Source of the DNA: CAZQSL01 sp964595945
Lineage (GTDB): Bacteria; UBP15; UBA6099; JAJRTR01
Direction: 5' to 3'
DNA length: 22,804 nt
NCBI GenBank assembly: GCA_964595945.1
Contig: CAZQSL010000052.1
Span: forward strand, 1-22,804
Shown here: positions 13,742-22,612 of the stretch, one piece after another
Position numbering within the stretch: the stretch's first letter is position 1
Layout of the letters: every line of letters begins with the position of its first letter
Position numbers and translations under genes: made by a program
The notes under the pieces: generated by a model
Database searches by the model: none
Told to the model about the DNA's origin: nothing
What the model saw: only the letters and a program-made list of their open reading frames with translations

Positions 13742-15619
13742 ATGGCATATCTATCACTTTACCGCAAGTACAGATCGCAGACGTTCGATGAAATCGTCGG
13801 GCAGGATCACATCACGACAACATTGCGCCACGCGATCGAGCGCAACCGGATAGCTCACGCATATCTTTTTTCAGGCCCGCGCGGCACTGGCAAGACGAGC
13901 AGCGCCCGCATTTTCGCCAAGGCGCTCAACTGCGAAAACGGCCCCACGCCGACCCCCTGCAACCAGTGCCATATCTGCACTTCCATCACGTCGGACTCTC
14001 TCTTCGATGTCATAGAGATCGACGCTGCATCCAACCGCGGTATCGACGACATCCGCGATCTGCGCGAAAAGGTGCGCATCCCTCCGTCAGTCGCGAAATT
14101 CAAGGTCTATATAATTGACGAAGTGCACATGCTCACGCGCGAAGCGGTAAACGCACTGCTCAAGACTCTCGAAGAACCGCCCCAAAACGTCGTTTTCCTC
14201 ATGGCGACGACCGAACCTCAAAAATTGCTCCCGACTATCCTGTCTCGCTGTCAGAGATTCGATTTCCGCCGTCTTACCGAAGTCGAAATCTCGACGCACT
14301 TGCGGAATATCTGCGCCAACGAAGGCGTCACTATCGACGACCAGGCTCTCGGCGTCATTGTGAAATCAGCCGACGGCTCGCTACGCGATGCCATCAGCAT
14401 CCTCGACCAGCTCGTGTCGTTCAGCGCCGGCAATGTGACCGGAGCCGATGTCAATCAGGTATTCGGACTCGTCGAACGCCGCGAAATCGGCGAATTCATG
14501 CAATCGGTTTTCGACGGCGACGCGGCGCGAGCGTTTGCCCTGTTCGACTCCTTTTTCCATGCCGGAAAAAGCTTCACACTCTTCATCCGCCTGCTCATGG
14601 AATACACCCGCGACCTTTATCTCATCCGCAAGAGCATCCGCCCTCTAACCGAGTACTCAAAGGACGAACTCGACCCGATGGTCACGCAGGCCCGCGCTCT
14701 GCAGCCCACAGCCATAATCGCCATCCTCGACGAACTCGCCCGCGTGGAAGACCGCATCAGATGGGAAACCTATCCGCGCGTGATCCTCGAAATCATGGTC
14801 GTCAAACTGATCTCTGTCATTGCCGAAGGCGTGCCGGCACTTGCGCATTCATCACCGGAAATTGCCATTCCCGATGCGCCTCCAGCCCGCAGACAGGCCC
14901 CCGCCGAGCGCTCAGCGCCGTCATTTCCACAGCAGGTGCCGGCACAGCGCGCCGCCCGTGCCGCCGAACGTACCCCCGATGCAGTCGGCCGCACTCTTGC
15001 TCCCGTCGACCCCGCGACTGCACAAGGCGGTCAGCTTATCGTCAATATCCGCAACTCCTGGCCTGCCATCCTCGAAGCTGTCAAATCCAACACCATGTCT
15101 GCCTATTTCCTGCTCGAACAGGCCGAGCCTGTCGCTGTCGCGGGGACAACCCTTGTCATCGAGTTCGCCCCTGAAAACGGCTTCCACCGTGATCAGCTCG
15201 CCGAATCCCACAATATGGAAGTGCTCAGAAGTGTCGTCGAATCAGTCTCCGGCATATCCTATGAAATCGATCTTCGACTAAGAGGAGCTGCAAAAGTGTA
15301 CGAGCCATCCGCTCCTGCACCGAAACAGCAGTCCGCGCCCTCACAAGTTGCACCTGCCTCTCCCACACTTGAAATCCCCGATCCTGAAGAACCGGCGCGG
15401 ATCCCCACTGATATCTACGACGATCCTGCCTCAGATATGCCCGCCACTCCTGAGTCAGTATTCGATCCCTCCCCCTCCGCCACGCCACGGACGGAGCCCC
15501 CCGCTCCTGCTCAGGCTCCGCAGGCCGGACATCTTGACGACCAGCCGAAACCTTCCGGCCAGACATCTCTTTTCGACATTTTTTCCAACGCTTTTCCCGA
15601 AGGAAAAGAACTGAAATAA
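13742..15619 (+). CDS. dnaX: DNA polymerase III tau/gamma clamp-loader subunit
   Basis: The protein loads the sliding clamp and holds the replicative polymerases together. The 625-residue product has Walker A GPRGTGKT (45-52), zinc-binding Cys64, 73, 76 and 79, Walker B-like YIIDEVHM (123-130), sensor 1 around MATTEP, and SRC with the arginine finger (168-170). Domain III runs to about residue 365. A linker rich in P, A and Q (about 375-420) leads to a folded domain that resembles the tau C-terminal part, and a second low-complexity tail follows. No clear A-AAA-AAG slippery site for making gamma was seen. The ATG at 13742 has no strong ribosome site. It sits 62 bases after the SRP RNA stem and shares its promoter. 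It heads the conserved dnaX-ybaB-recR order. Confidence 0.96.
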   Translation: MAYLSLYRKYRSQTFDEIVGQDHITTTLRHAIERNRIAHAYLFSGPRGTGKTSSARIFAKALNCENGPTPTPCNQCHICTSITSDSLFDVIEIDAASNRGIDDIRDLREKVRIPPSVAKFKVYIIDEVHMLTREAVNALLKTLEEPPQNVVFLMATTEPQKLLPTILSRCQRFDFRRLTEVEISTHLRNICANEGVTIDDQALGVIVKSADGSLRDAISILDQLVSFSAGNVTGADVNQVFGLVERREIGEFMQSVFDGDAARAFALFDSFFHAGKSFTLFIRLLMEYTRDLYLIRKSIRPLTEYSKDELDPMVTQARALQPTAIIAILDELARVEDRIRWETYPRVILEIMVVKLISVIAEGVPALAHSSPEIAIPDAPPARRQAPAERSAPSFPQQVPAQRAARAAERTPDAVGRTLAPVDPATAQGGQLIVNIRNSWPAILEAVKSNTMSAYFLLEQAEPVAVAGTTLVIEFAPENGFHRDQLAESHNMEVLRSVVESVSGISYEIDLRLRGAAKVYEPSAPAPKQQSAPSQVAPASPTLEIPDPEEPARIPTDIYDDPASDMPATPESVFDPSPSATPRTEPPAPAQAPQAGHLDDQPKPSGQTSLFDIFSNAFPEGKELK

Positions 15620-15644
15620 ATACCTTCATGGTGACTATCCATAA

Positions 15645-15700
15645 CCGGCGAGTTGTAATAAAATAAACGAAACCATAATTCGCCGGCAAGCAAATCCGGC
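15645..15700 (+). other. Alternative hairpins between dnaX and ybaB
   Basis: CCGGCGA (15645-15651) pairs with TCGCCGG (15680-15686). GCCGG (15682-15686) can instead pair with CCGGC (15696-15700). The two structures exclude each other. No T-run follows, so transcription should continue into ybaB. Confidence 0.4.
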
Positions 15701-15729
15701 ATTAACAAGACCGTACTGGGAGAAGTAAA

Positions 15730-16056
15730 ATGGCGTTTGACATGGGAAAAATGGGAAGTCTGCTTAAAAAAATGCAAGATGACATGGCGCGTGCCCAGCA
15801 GGAACTCGAAGAAACCCAGATCGAGGGCGTAGACCCAAGCGGCAAAGTAAAATGCAAAGTCAACGGCCACAAGGAAGTCCTCGAAATTTCGATAGACCCC
15901 TCGATAGTCGATCCCGGCGATGTGGAAATGCTCGAAGACCTTGTACTTTTCGCGGTCCGGGACGCTCTTGCGAAAGCTGACAAGGAAGCGACCGAACGTA
16001 TGGGGTCCGTCACTCAGGGATTGCCCAACATCCCGGGCCTCAAGATGCCATTTTAG
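15730..16056 (+). CDS. ybaB: YbaB/EbfC family nucleoid-associated protein
   Basis: Members of this family form small dimers that bind DNA and are called nucleoid-associated. The 108-residue product has the typical length, an N-terminal helix rich in K, M and Q (LLKKMQDDMARAQQELEETQ), then strands with GKVKCKVNGHKEVLEISIDP and the C-terminal helix ending AKADKEATERMGSVTQGLPNIPGLKMPF. The closing G-L-P sequence is a family mark. GGGAGAAG precedes the ATG at 15730. It lies between dnaX and recR, its usual place, which supports an operon. Its precise role is not settled in any species I know. Confidence 0.94.
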   Translation: MAFDMGKMGSLLKKMQDDMARAQQELEETQIEGVDPSGKVKCKVNGHKEVLEISIDPSIVDPGDVEMLEDLVLFAVRDALAKADKEATERMGSVTQGLPNIPGLKMPF

Positions 16057-16083
16057 CGCGCATAAAACTCAAGACAATGAAAT

Positions 16084-16111
16084 CCCCTGCCTGGCACCGG
16101 AGGCGGGGTTT
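16084..16111 (+). other. GC hairpin between ybaB and recR
   Basis: CCCC-T-GCCT (16084-16092) pairs with AGGCGGGG (16101-16108), with one bulged T, around GGCACCGG. Only three T follow, so it is at most a weak terminator or pause site. Confidence 0.35.
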
Positions 16112-16196
16112 CCCCGGCCAATGCCTTACTTGAGATAAACAACCACTTGTGCTTGATGTTTTCAGTCAGCGTTTCACCCGTGGATCAGGATTATTG

Positions 16197-16796
16197 ATGA
16201 AATACCGTCCGCAATCAGTTGTCAGGCTCATCACCGCGCTACAGATGCTTCCGGGAGTCGGCCCCCGCACCGCCCAGCGCATGGCCGAGAGTGTTCTTTC
16301 TATGCCGGTCGAAGATGCTCGCGAACTTGCCAACGCGATTGCCAATGTCAAGAAACACATAAAAATCTGCTCTCAATGCCACACATATACCGAAGAAGAC
16401 CCATGCCCTATCTGCTCCGATCCCGACCGAGACAGAGCATTTCTGTGTGTTGTACAGACGCCTGACGATGTCGAGGCTTTTGAAAAGGCCAGGGGACACT
16501 CCGGTATATATCACGTACTCAGGGGAGTCCTCAATCCTTCGAAAGGCATAGGCCCTGAGCGCCTCACTATAAATTCACTACTGAATCGTGTGGAAAAAGA
16601 GGGAGTGCGTGAAGTGCTTGTCGCGCTCGACACGAGCTTCGAGGGCGAAGTCACGGCAACGTACATTTCAGAAAAACTCACACCGCTCGGCATAAAAGTG
16701 ACACGCCCCGCGATGGGCATCCCGATGGGCGCCGACCTCGACTATCTGGACGGCGAAACCATAAAAAGGGCATTCGGCGCGCGGCGCGAAATATGA
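16197..16796 (+). CDS. recR: Recombination mediator protein RecR
   Basis: RecR forms a ring clamp that, with RecO or RecF, helps RecA load on gapped DNA. The 199-residue product matches the normal length. It has the N-terminal helix-hairpin-helix (LPGVGPRTAQRMA, 18-30), four zinc-binding cysteines (58, 61, 70, 73 in CSQCHTY..DPCPIC), and a Toprim domain with the acidic Glu in VVQTPDDVEAFEK and a later segment at ATYISEKL. The frame is open 16 codons earlier, but ATG 16197 has AGGA six bases upstream and gives the correct N-terminus. It ends the dnaX-ybaB-recR set. A hairpin separates it from ybaB, and a NYN gene follows after 77 bases. Confidence 0.96.
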   Translation: MKYRPQSVVRLITALQMLPGVGPRTAQRMAESVLSMPVEDARELANAIANVKKHIKICSQCHTYTEEDPCPICSDPDRDRAFLCVVQTPDDVEAFEKARGHSGIYHVLRGVLNPSKGIGPERLTINSLLNRVEKEGVREVLVALDTSFEGEVTATYISEKLTPLGIKVTRPAMGIPMGADLDYLDGETIKRAFGARREI

Positions 16797-16873
16797 TCTT
16801 GCGGCACCGCGCCACAATTAACCGCTCCCGCATGGAGCACAACGCAGCATAATCGAACACCCGGAGGAATCAA

Positions 16874-17380
16874 ATGACTTCAGTCAACAAATCGCAGCAG
16901 CGAGTCGGCATATTCGTCGATGTGCAAAACCTTTTTTATTCCGCTAAACACCAGCATCAGATGAAAGTGGATTTCGCAAAGCTGCTCGCACTCTGCCTCA
17001 ATGACCGGCTGCTGATCCGCGCGATCGCCTATATCGTGCAGACTCCAGATATCGATCAGTCGAATTTCATCAATGTGCTACGCACGATCGGGTTCGAGAT
17101 CAAGTCGAAAAACCTGCGCGTACGTCTCGACGGCACGGCAAAGGGCGACTGGGACATGGGCATCGCGATCGACACCATTGCGATGGCTGACAGGCTCGAC
17201 GTGATTGTACTTGTGTCGGGCGATGGCGATTTTGTCGATCTGGTCCACATGCTCAAGGCCCGCGGCGTGGTCGCGGAAGTGGCTTCGTTCCCCAATAATA
17301 CGGCCGAGGACCTCAAGCGCGCAGCGACACTCTACCTGCCGCTCGACCGCACGGTGCTGATCCCCAATTCAAAGTCATAG
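16874..17380 (+). CDS. NYN-domain (LabA-type) protein, probable metal-dependent nuclease
   Basis: The 168-residue product is a single NYN/PIN-like domain. The fold clusters acidic residues to bind a metal and cut RNA or DNA. Visible are VGIFVDVQNLFY (Asp16, Asn19), GDWDMGIAIDTIAMA (Asp94), and LVSGDGDFVDLV (Asp117, Asp119), which are the core family motifs. Nothing is seen outside the domain. GGAGGA precedes the ATG at 16874. It follows recR by 77 bases on the same strand, and could be read from the same transcript. LabA-like proteins include toxin-like and clock-linked members, and substrate cannot be assigned from sequence. A housekeeping RNase is equally possible. Confidence 0.88.
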   Translation: MTSVNKSQQRVGIFVDVQNLFYSAKHQHQMKVDFAKLLALCLNDRLLIRAIAYIVQTPDIDQSNFINVLRTIGFEIKSKNLRVRLDGTAKGDWDMGIAIDTIAMADRLDVIVLVSGDGDFVDLVHMLKARGVVAEVASFPNNTAEDLKRAATLYLPLDRTVLIPNSKS

Positions 17381-17484
17381 CGCCGGATCTGTGTACCTGT
17401 TTTTTTTCGAAACTGCATGTCTCGATGTCTATATGTGTTTGCTGAGGTTCTCTTTCCAGTAACGGATTTCGGTTTTTCATCGAC

Positions 17485-17513
17485 TTGTGCTAAGATTAGC
17501 CTTGTACTATAAG
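17485..17513 (+). promoter_or_regulatory. Sigma70-type promoter before the membrane-protein gene
   Basis: TTGTGC (17485-17490) and TATAAG (17508-17513) are 17 bases apart. The start would be near 17520, giving a very short leader of about ten bases before the ATG at 17530. Confidence 0.5.
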
Positions 17514-17529
17514 CCGCATGTGAGGCGTG

Positions 17530-18207
17530 ATGAAAAGCAAGATGCTGACAGTACTGATAGCCGTCGACGCGGCCTTTGCCGCGCTGATGCTTTTTGTCAA
17601 CTGGAACGGGATGGTTTCCTATTACAGCCAGTGGCGATACGTGTTCCCGGGCATGCTGTTCGCTTCATTTATCCTGGCGCTTGCCCTTGCGGCAAGCAGT
17701 CGCAGACACACCGAAAAGAGGCTTCGGAGAAGACAGTTTTTCACAGGGCTTGCCTTCATGGTTATCCCTTTTTTCATCTTCGCCTCCGGAGAGATCGTCA
17801 GCACGTACACGATCGACCGGTTATTCAGGTCGCACCAGGTCGCACTCGAACAGGCCTGCGACGCAACACTGCGAAACTCTGCCGCAATGGTGTGGAAAGA
17901 GTCGGATGACAAACGGCACTTCACCACACCCGGCCTCAAGCAGGTCGAGCAGCGGGCACGCGCGATGTGGCCACGCGCGAAACGCCCCGAAAAGCTTTTT
18001 GTCTATGAGGGGAACGGCATTGTTTTCATCGAATACATCGGCTCGCCGCATGGCGGACAGGGGATGCTCTACAATCCTCTCCGCAAGTCAAACCAGGAAA
18101 TTTTCAGCGTACTCACAGGCTCCGGCATATCGACCAACCCCGATGGGACTTATCCAATATATCGTAAGTGGGGCAACTGGTACGGATACAGTTATGTGAC
18201 AAAATGA
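17530..18207 (+). CDS. Unknown membrane protein with three N-terminal TM segments
   Basis: I do not recognise a family. The 225-residue product has three hydrophobic segments (about residues 5-23, 38-56 and 71-89). A basic loop (SSRRHTEKRLRRRQ) separates the second and third and would face the cytoplasm. Residues 95-225 form a soluble tail with HGGQGMLYNPLRKSNQEIFSVL, a glycine-rich segment and aromatic residues near the end (YPIYRKWGNWYGYSYVTK). The start is ATG 17530, three bases after an in-frame GTG, with GAGG upstream. It has its own promoter and converges on the DUF72 gene 21 bases past its stop. No terminator is visible between them. No catalytic motif was found. Confidence 0.7.
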   Translation: MKSKMLTVLIAVDAAFAALMLFVNWNGMVSYYSQWRYVFPGMLFASFILALALAASSRRHTEKRLRRRQFFTGLAFMVIPFFIFASGEIVSTYTIDRLFRSHQVALEQACDATLRNSAAMVWKESDDKRHFTTPGLKQVEQRARAMWPRAKRPEKLFVYEGNGIVFIEYIGSPHGGQGMLYNPLRKSNQEIFSVLTGSGISTNPDGTYPIYRKWGNWYGYSYVTK

Positions 18208-18228
18208 TAATTATGGATCATGCGTATT

Positions 18229-18966
18229 TCACCTGGAGACAGTTTTTTTCGCTACGTTTTTTTTGAATTTCAGCGCCGACTCGGGCGCGAGTCCCTCATA
18301 TGCGTCACTGAAGAAGCAGTAGGCCACCCCTCCCCTGTCAGTATGCACCCCTATTTCAAAAGCCATATCCTCGGCTCCCTTCATCTTTTCTTCATCCGAA
18401 CATCCCAGGCCCTTGACCGGAGCGCCGAATCTCGCATACATCACCTTGCCCGACTGTCTGACCGGCGGGTCAAACCTGCCCCAGTGATAGTGCAGCAGTC
18501 CGACATCTTTTTCGGCAAGCATATCGTGAAAGAGATCGCCACCCCACTCACGATTGCGCATTTCAATGAAAAACGGGATGCCCCCCGGCAGCATGTCGAG
18601 CAGTTGCGACACATGGGGAATATTGTCTATACCGTATTCAAGCGGATAGCGCAGCACGATGGGGCCAAGCTTGCCGCCGAGGTTTTCACAGTGCAGCAGC
18701 ATCCTCGACAGATTATTGTCCTGAGCAGCCATGACGCCATTGATGGTAATTGCGAATCTGAATGCGTCCGGCGTGCGTGAGCGCCACGAACGCAGTATCC
18801 TGAACGGCGGAGGATTCTGAAAATCGAAGTATGTTTCGACACAGTTGAAAAAGGACGCGTAGTATTCGAGCATCCTGCCGGACACGCTGTCCTTTGGATA
18901 AAAGCGCCCCAGCCAAGTGTCCTTGCGCCAGCCGACTGTCCCGATATACAGACCGATACTCGCCAT
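18229..18966 (-). CDS. DUF72 family protein (YecE-like)
   Basis: DUF72 proteins have a TIM-barrel-like fold with no established reaction. The 245-residue product has the family marks: IGTVGWRKDTWLGRFYPKD at the start, YYASFFNCVETYFDFQNPP, FRFAITINGVM, LGPIVLRYPLEYG, and a C-terminal part with YARFGAP and KMKGAEDMAFEIG. The family usually reads GTSGWSY and here reads GTVGWRK. The ATG at 18966 has GAGGGG only two bases before it, which is too close, but AGGTG lies 12 bases upstream and no better start exists. It has its own extended -10 promoter, divergent from the CHASE2 gene. Tests of this family have been few, so function is left open. Confidence 0.88.
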   Translation of the reverse strand: MASIGLYIGTVGWRKDTWLGRFYPKDSVSGRMLEYYASFFNCVETYFDFQNPPPFRILRSWRSRTPDAFRFAITINGVMAAQDNNLSRMLLHCENLGGKLGPIVLRYPLEYGIDNIPHVSQLLDMLPGGIPFFIEMRNREWGGDLFHDMLAEKDVGLLHYHWGRFDPPVRQSGKVMYARFGAPVKGLGCSDEEKMKGAEDMAFEIGVHTDRGGVAYCFFSDAYEGLAPESALKFKKNVAKKTVSR

Positions 18967-19002
18967 AACCCCTCACTGCACCTGCGGATTTCATACTATC
19001 AT

Positions 19003-19008
19003 ATTATA
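19003..19008 (-). promoter_or_regulatory. Extended -10 promoter of the DUF72 gene
   Basis: The minus strand has TGT-TATAAT with TATAAT at 19003-19008. No -35 box was found at 16-18 bases. The leader would be about 30 bases. Confidence 0.55.
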
Positions 19009-19059
19009 ACAGGTTCCAGTCGATTCTGGTTGCCCGCGCCCACTGGTGACTGTTTGCTT

Positions 19060-19088
19060 TTGACATCGCGGCATTTGCATCATAAGAT
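19060..19088 (+). promoter_or_regulatory. Sigma70-type promoter of the CHASE2 gene
   Basis: TTGACA (19060-19065) and TAAGAT (19083-19088) are 17 bases apart. The start is near 19095, with a leader of about 35 bases. It is divergent from the DUF72 promoter at 19003-19008. Confidence 0.6.
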
Positions 19089-19129
19089 TGATGATGACAA
19101 GTCGTCATAAATATGGAGGATGTGCCGCG

Positions 19130-20164
19130 ATGCGCAACAGAAATACGTCAACATCAACAGCGGTCGTGCTTACGGCCTGCCTGATATCAATTGTCCTCAT
19201 GGCAGCAGCCCCAGCCATGTCCACCCCTCCAGCCATGAACAAACTGGCTCCCATCGTCATCGTCGCACTCGACACCAAGTCATACGACGAACTCAAGTAC
19301 GACGCGACGGAGATTTCCCTGCATCCCGGCGGCATGCCGATCGACAACCGCAGCTTCGCGCTCCTGCTCAATAGTGTCAAAAGCAACGGTGGACGCCTCC
19401 TCGCCTTCGACTACACTTTTTTTCCCACACCGCCCCTTACCCTTTCGGAAAAGGATTTCGCGGACTCGATCAGGACAAGTCCCATACCTGTCATCTTCGG
19501 CTACGACACCATGCCGCGCCGCCCCGCGACCGACTATTCATTCAGCCTCGCGCGATTCGCCCTGACTGGCATCAGGGCATCCTCCACCACCGCCCACTCA
19601 GCCAGCTATCTCCAGTATCCCATCTCTGAGTACATCTCCGGCAGTGCTGTCCCGGCATGTATCACTCTCACAGCAGACCGCGACGGCCTGGTTTCCCGCG
19701 TACCACTTTTCATCAAACACAACGGCATGATACTGCCGTCCATGCCGCTGTCGATCGCCCTCAAGGCCGCCGGAGTGCCGGCGTCACAGGTAAAACTCGC
19801 CGGCTCCGGCAAAAATCGACGACTCATCATCCGCAATACATCCATCAAACTCAATCCCGAAGACGATTCCATGACCGTCAACCTCCCCCGCCAGCAGGCA
19901 CTATTCAAACGAATCCCCCTCTGGGATGTCATCGGCACCCGCGACAGATACACAAAGCAGGCACGTGAAAAACGACTCAAGATGCTCTCCAACGCTTTCA
20001 GGGGCAGCATCGTCATATTCGGCATCACCGAACCGATGTTCCGCGACACATACCGCACTCCGGCTGGAGCGTTGTATCCCGAATCCGAAATAATCGCCGC
20101 CGCAGCCAACCAGATACTCTCTGCGATGTACGGATCGCGACAGCCAGCAGACGCCAGCCAATAG
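19130..20164 (+). CDS. Stand-alone CHASE2 sensor-domain protein
   Basis: CHASE2 is an extracellular sensing domain normally joined to a kinase, cyclase or diguanylate cyclase. The 344-residue product has an N-terminal hydrophobic segment (about 10-30), then the domain: PIVIVALDTKSYDEL (41-55), GGMPIDNRSFALLLNSVKSNGGRLLAFDY (67-95), SEKDFADSI, DRDGLVSRVPLFIK, LPSMPLSIALKAAG, and FRGSIVIFGITEP near the end. The usual following TM segments and output domain are missing, and it ends at AMYGSRQPADASQ. It is either secreted or anchored by its N-terminus, and must signal through a partner not seen here. GGAGGA nine bases before ATG 19130 decides the start over a longer frame. Confidence 0.85.
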   Translation: MRNRNTSTSTAVVLTACLISIVLMAAAPAMSTPPAMNKLAPIVIVALDTKSYDELKYDATEISLHPGGMPIDNRSFALLLNSVKSNGGRLLAFDYTFFPTPPLTLSEKDFADSIRTSPIPVIFGYDTMPRRPATDYSFSLARFALTGIRASSTTAHSASYLQYPISEYISGSAVPACITLTADRDGLVSRVPLFIKHNGMILPSMPLSIALKAAGVPASQVKLAGSGKNRRLIIRNTSIKLNPEDDSMTVNLPRQQALFKRIPLWDVIGTRDRYTKQAREKRLKMLSNAFRGSIVIFGITEPMFRDTYRTPAGALYPESEIIAAAANQILSAMYGSRQPADASQ

Positions 20165-20208
20165 GTTTTCCAGTCTGAATTTTTCAGTAAGCCGGTACGA
20201 TGGGCATC

Positions 20209-21024
20209 CTATGGACGCGACCCCGGTGTTTCGCTGCCCGGCAGACGCCGCGCCGTCAGCAGATACTTGTGCTTCCAGAAAAAATACGCCAGCCCGCGCG
20301 CATGCCTGAACGTCATGGGCGTAAACAGCCTCGTAGTGATCCTGCGCTCAAGATGCCGCACTACCGCAACGGGAAAATACATTACCTTCCATCCCGCACG
20401 CCACATCCTCACGCAATAGTCAATATCTTCCGGCCCGTAAAATATCTTCTCGTCGAGTTCGCCGACTTCCCTGAACGCCTCCCGCCGCACGATCTGGCAG
20501 GCCCCGATCACATAATCGACCTCCCGCTCGACCTCATGGTCCCAGTCTTCAAGCAATTCGTGTCGCAGATGCTCGCGGGCAAACCCCATCGGCAGCCGTC
20601 TGCACATCTTGCTCAAAAGCGTCGGATAGTGGCGGCAGGTGAACTGTAATTCGCCGCTGCCATCCGTTAGCTTCGGTGCGCCGAGCCCCACCTCGGAGTG
20701 CGAATCCATACACTGCACAAGCGTGTCTATCGCGTTCCGCTCTACCCTCGTATCGACATCGAGTATCATCAGATAGCGTCCCTGCGCCACCCGCAGTCCC
20801 TGATTTCTCGCGGGCGCCACGCCACGGTTTTTATCGTTGAAAATCGACTGGACATCACTCTGCGTCCTGAGCCATTCCTGACTGCCATCCGTCGAACCGT
20901 TTTCCACAACTATCATTTCGTATGTGACCTGAGCGACCGAATCCCTTATTGACTCGATGCACGGCTCAAGCAGCCTGCGTGAATTCTGCGTGATGATTAC
21001 TATCGAAATATCGACCTGCTGCAT
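20209..21024 (-). CDS. Family 2 glycosyltransferase (rhamnosyltransferase-like)
   Basis: The product transfers a sugar from a nucleotide donor to a growing surface glycan, probably at the inner face of the membrane. The 271-residue sequence has the GT2 start VDISIVIITQNSRRLLEPCIESI, the segment MIVVENGSTDGSQEWL, the DxD-type LDVDTRVE that binds metal and donor, and the C-terminal GACQIVRREAFREVGELDE with GPEDIDYCVRMWRAG. This pattern occurs in WbbL-type rhamnosyltransferases, though the sugar is not known. No TM segment is evident. ATG 21024 has GGAGAGAG close upstream and is preferred over ATG 21039. It follows the radical SAM gene by 75 bases on the same strand and converges on the CHASE2 gene. 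Confidence 0.9.
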   Translation of the reverse strand: MQQVDISIVIITQNSRRLLEPCIESIRDSVAQVTYEMIVVENGSTDGSQEWLRTQSDVQSIFNDKNRGVAPARNQGLRVAQGRYLMILDVDTRVERNAIDTLVQCMDSHSEVGLGAPKLTDGSGELQFTCRHYPTLLSKMCRRLPMGFAREHLRHELLEDWDHEVEREVDYVIGACQIVRREAFREVGELDEKIFYGPEDIDYCVRMWRAGWKVMYFPVAVVRHLERRITTRLFTPMTFRHARGLAYFFWKHKYLLTARRLPGSETPGSRP

Positions 21025-21099
21025 ATCTCTCTCCACCATCGCCCCGCCGTTTCCCGCGAGTTAATATCCATCCGCCGATGCGCGGCGGCTGCCAACAAT

Positions 21100-22542
21100 T
21101 CAGAATAGTTTTTTCCACATCGCTCTCAACGCATAGACAAAATCCGCTACCGAACGGAATCTCACTATGCGGCTCAGCACAAACCTCGGACTGAGGAAAA
21201 AACTGAAATTAGCCTTTCGGACTTCGGCGATCAGTTCCTCCGGCGAGAGATTCGGCAATCTGATTATGGCCTCCTTCTGCACGTCCGCCGGATAATAGTC
21301 GCCCCTCACGAACCATCCGTCCCGTTTTGCTATATCATACAGCTCGGTGCCCGGGAACGGATTTGCAATATTATACATCACCTGATCGATCTTGAGCTCC
21401 CTGATTTTTTTACGGTTGTTTCTGATCGTCTCTTTCGTTTCGAGAGCGCTGCACCCGACAAGGATGTTGAGTTTCACGTCGATCCCATGCTTCCGGATGA
21501 TGTCAACAGCATTTTCGATTGATTCCACCTTGAGATTCTTTTTGACATCATCGAGTATCGCCTGATTGAAAGACTCGCCACCGATGTCTATAAACCGGCA
21601 ACCAGCCCGCTTCATTTCGCCGGCCACCCTGTCCGTGATCATATCCGCGCGCGACGCGCAGCCCCACACTATCCCTGTGTCAGCCATGCCACGGCATATC
21701 TCTATTGTACGCTCCTCGCCAAGGATGAACTGGTCATCGAGAAAAACTATGCTCCTGTATCCCTCGGCGGCGAGGTGGCGCACTTCCGCGATGATATTGC
21801 CCGGCGACCGTTTGCCGATGACAGGCTTTTTGCCGCCGTTGTATCGTTTGTATTCGAGTTCGCGGGCGAAACTTAGCGAACATGGCACGCAGTAGACACA
21901 CTTGAACGGACAATTACGCGAAGCGATCATCGCCGTGAATGGCCTGATGTTAAGCTTCGGATTGAAATACTTGTCGTGACTGGCAAGCTCTCGCGCCGGA
22001 AAAGGCAGCGAGTCGAGGTCTTCGATCAGTGGCCGCCATGGACCATGCACGATTTCACCGGCCGGATTTTTGCCCGTGACTCCCGGCGTGCCGATGCCGC
22101 TGTCTCCACCCCCAAGACGCCCGGCGAGTTCGGAAAAACTCGCCTCCGGCTCCCCCCTTACAATATATGTATTATCATCAAGCGAAAATTCATCTGGATT
22201 GTACGATGGCGACGGCCCGAAAAACACCACTACCGCCCCCCTGCCCCGAACGGCTCTGATCCTGTCATGCGCGATCCTGTCCGTCTCGCGCGTCAGATTG
22301 ACCGTATACATCGCGTATAAATCACTGTCATCTCTCGCAAGAAATGTCTCAAATGCCGCCGCGTCGCCTTCCATCATGGGAAAGCTGACATAGCGAACAA
22401 TATGCCCGTCTCTTTTCAGCACTGCAGCCATCGTCAGCTCGAACACATTGGGCACCGGATACAGCCCGTAGGCGCAGCCCGCGACCCTGTCGGCGACCTT
22501 GCCCCCATCGAGCGGCGGGGGTGTCAGCATTGTTATTTTCAT
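21100..22542 (-). CDS. B12-binding-type radical SAM protein
   Basis: This is an iron-sulphur enzyme that cleaves S-adenosylmethionine to start radical chemistry. The 480-residue product has an N-terminal Rossmann-like part (1-165) with MKITMLTPPPLDGGKV and IVRGEPEASFSEL, as in B12-binding radical SAM proteins, but no DxHxxG cobalamin motif was seen. The CNCPFKCVYC-type cluster motif is CPFKCVYC with Cys211, 215 and 218. It is followed by FLDDQFILGEE, the CRFIDIGGES segment, and GIDVKLNILVGC. Members of this class methylate or rearrange lipids, antibiotics and glycans. The start at 22542 has GAGGAG ten bases upstream, and a 39-codon longer frame has no support. Its place between GT4 and GT2 genes suggests glycan or lipid-linked sugar modification. 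Confidence 0.88.
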   Translation of the reverse strand: MKITMLTPPPLDGGKVADRVAGCAYGLYPVPNVFELTMAAVLKRDGHIVRYVSFPMMEGDAAAFETFLARDDSDLYAMYTVNLTRETDRIAHDRIRAVRGRGAVVVFFGPSPSYNPDEFSLDDNTYIVRGEPEASFSELAGRLGGGDSGIGTPGVTGKNPAGEIVHGPWRPLIEDLDSLPFPARELASHDKYFNPKLNIRPFTAMIASRNCPFKCVYCVPCSLSFARELEYKRYNGGKKPVIGKRSPGNIIAEVRHLAAEGYRSIVFLDDQFILGEERTIEICRGMADTGIVWGCASRADMITDRVAGEMKRAGCRFIDIGGESFNQAILDDVKKNLKVESIENAVDIIRKHGIDVKLNILVGCSALETKETIRNNRKKIRELKIDQVMYNIANPFPGTELYDIAKRDGWFVRGDYYPADVQKEAIIRLPNLSPEELIAEVRKANFSFFLSPRFVLSRIVRFRSVADFVYALRAMWKKLF

Positions 22543-22612
22543 TATGTCGCATCTCCTCACGCATGCCGCAGGGCTCTCCCCGGACTCGCGCTTTCTCCTA
22601 TATATTAGCACT

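Noticed and set aside
13742..15619. Programmed frameshift for a short gamma subunit in dnaX
   Set aside because: No A-AAA-AAG slippery site with a following stem was visible in the coding frame.
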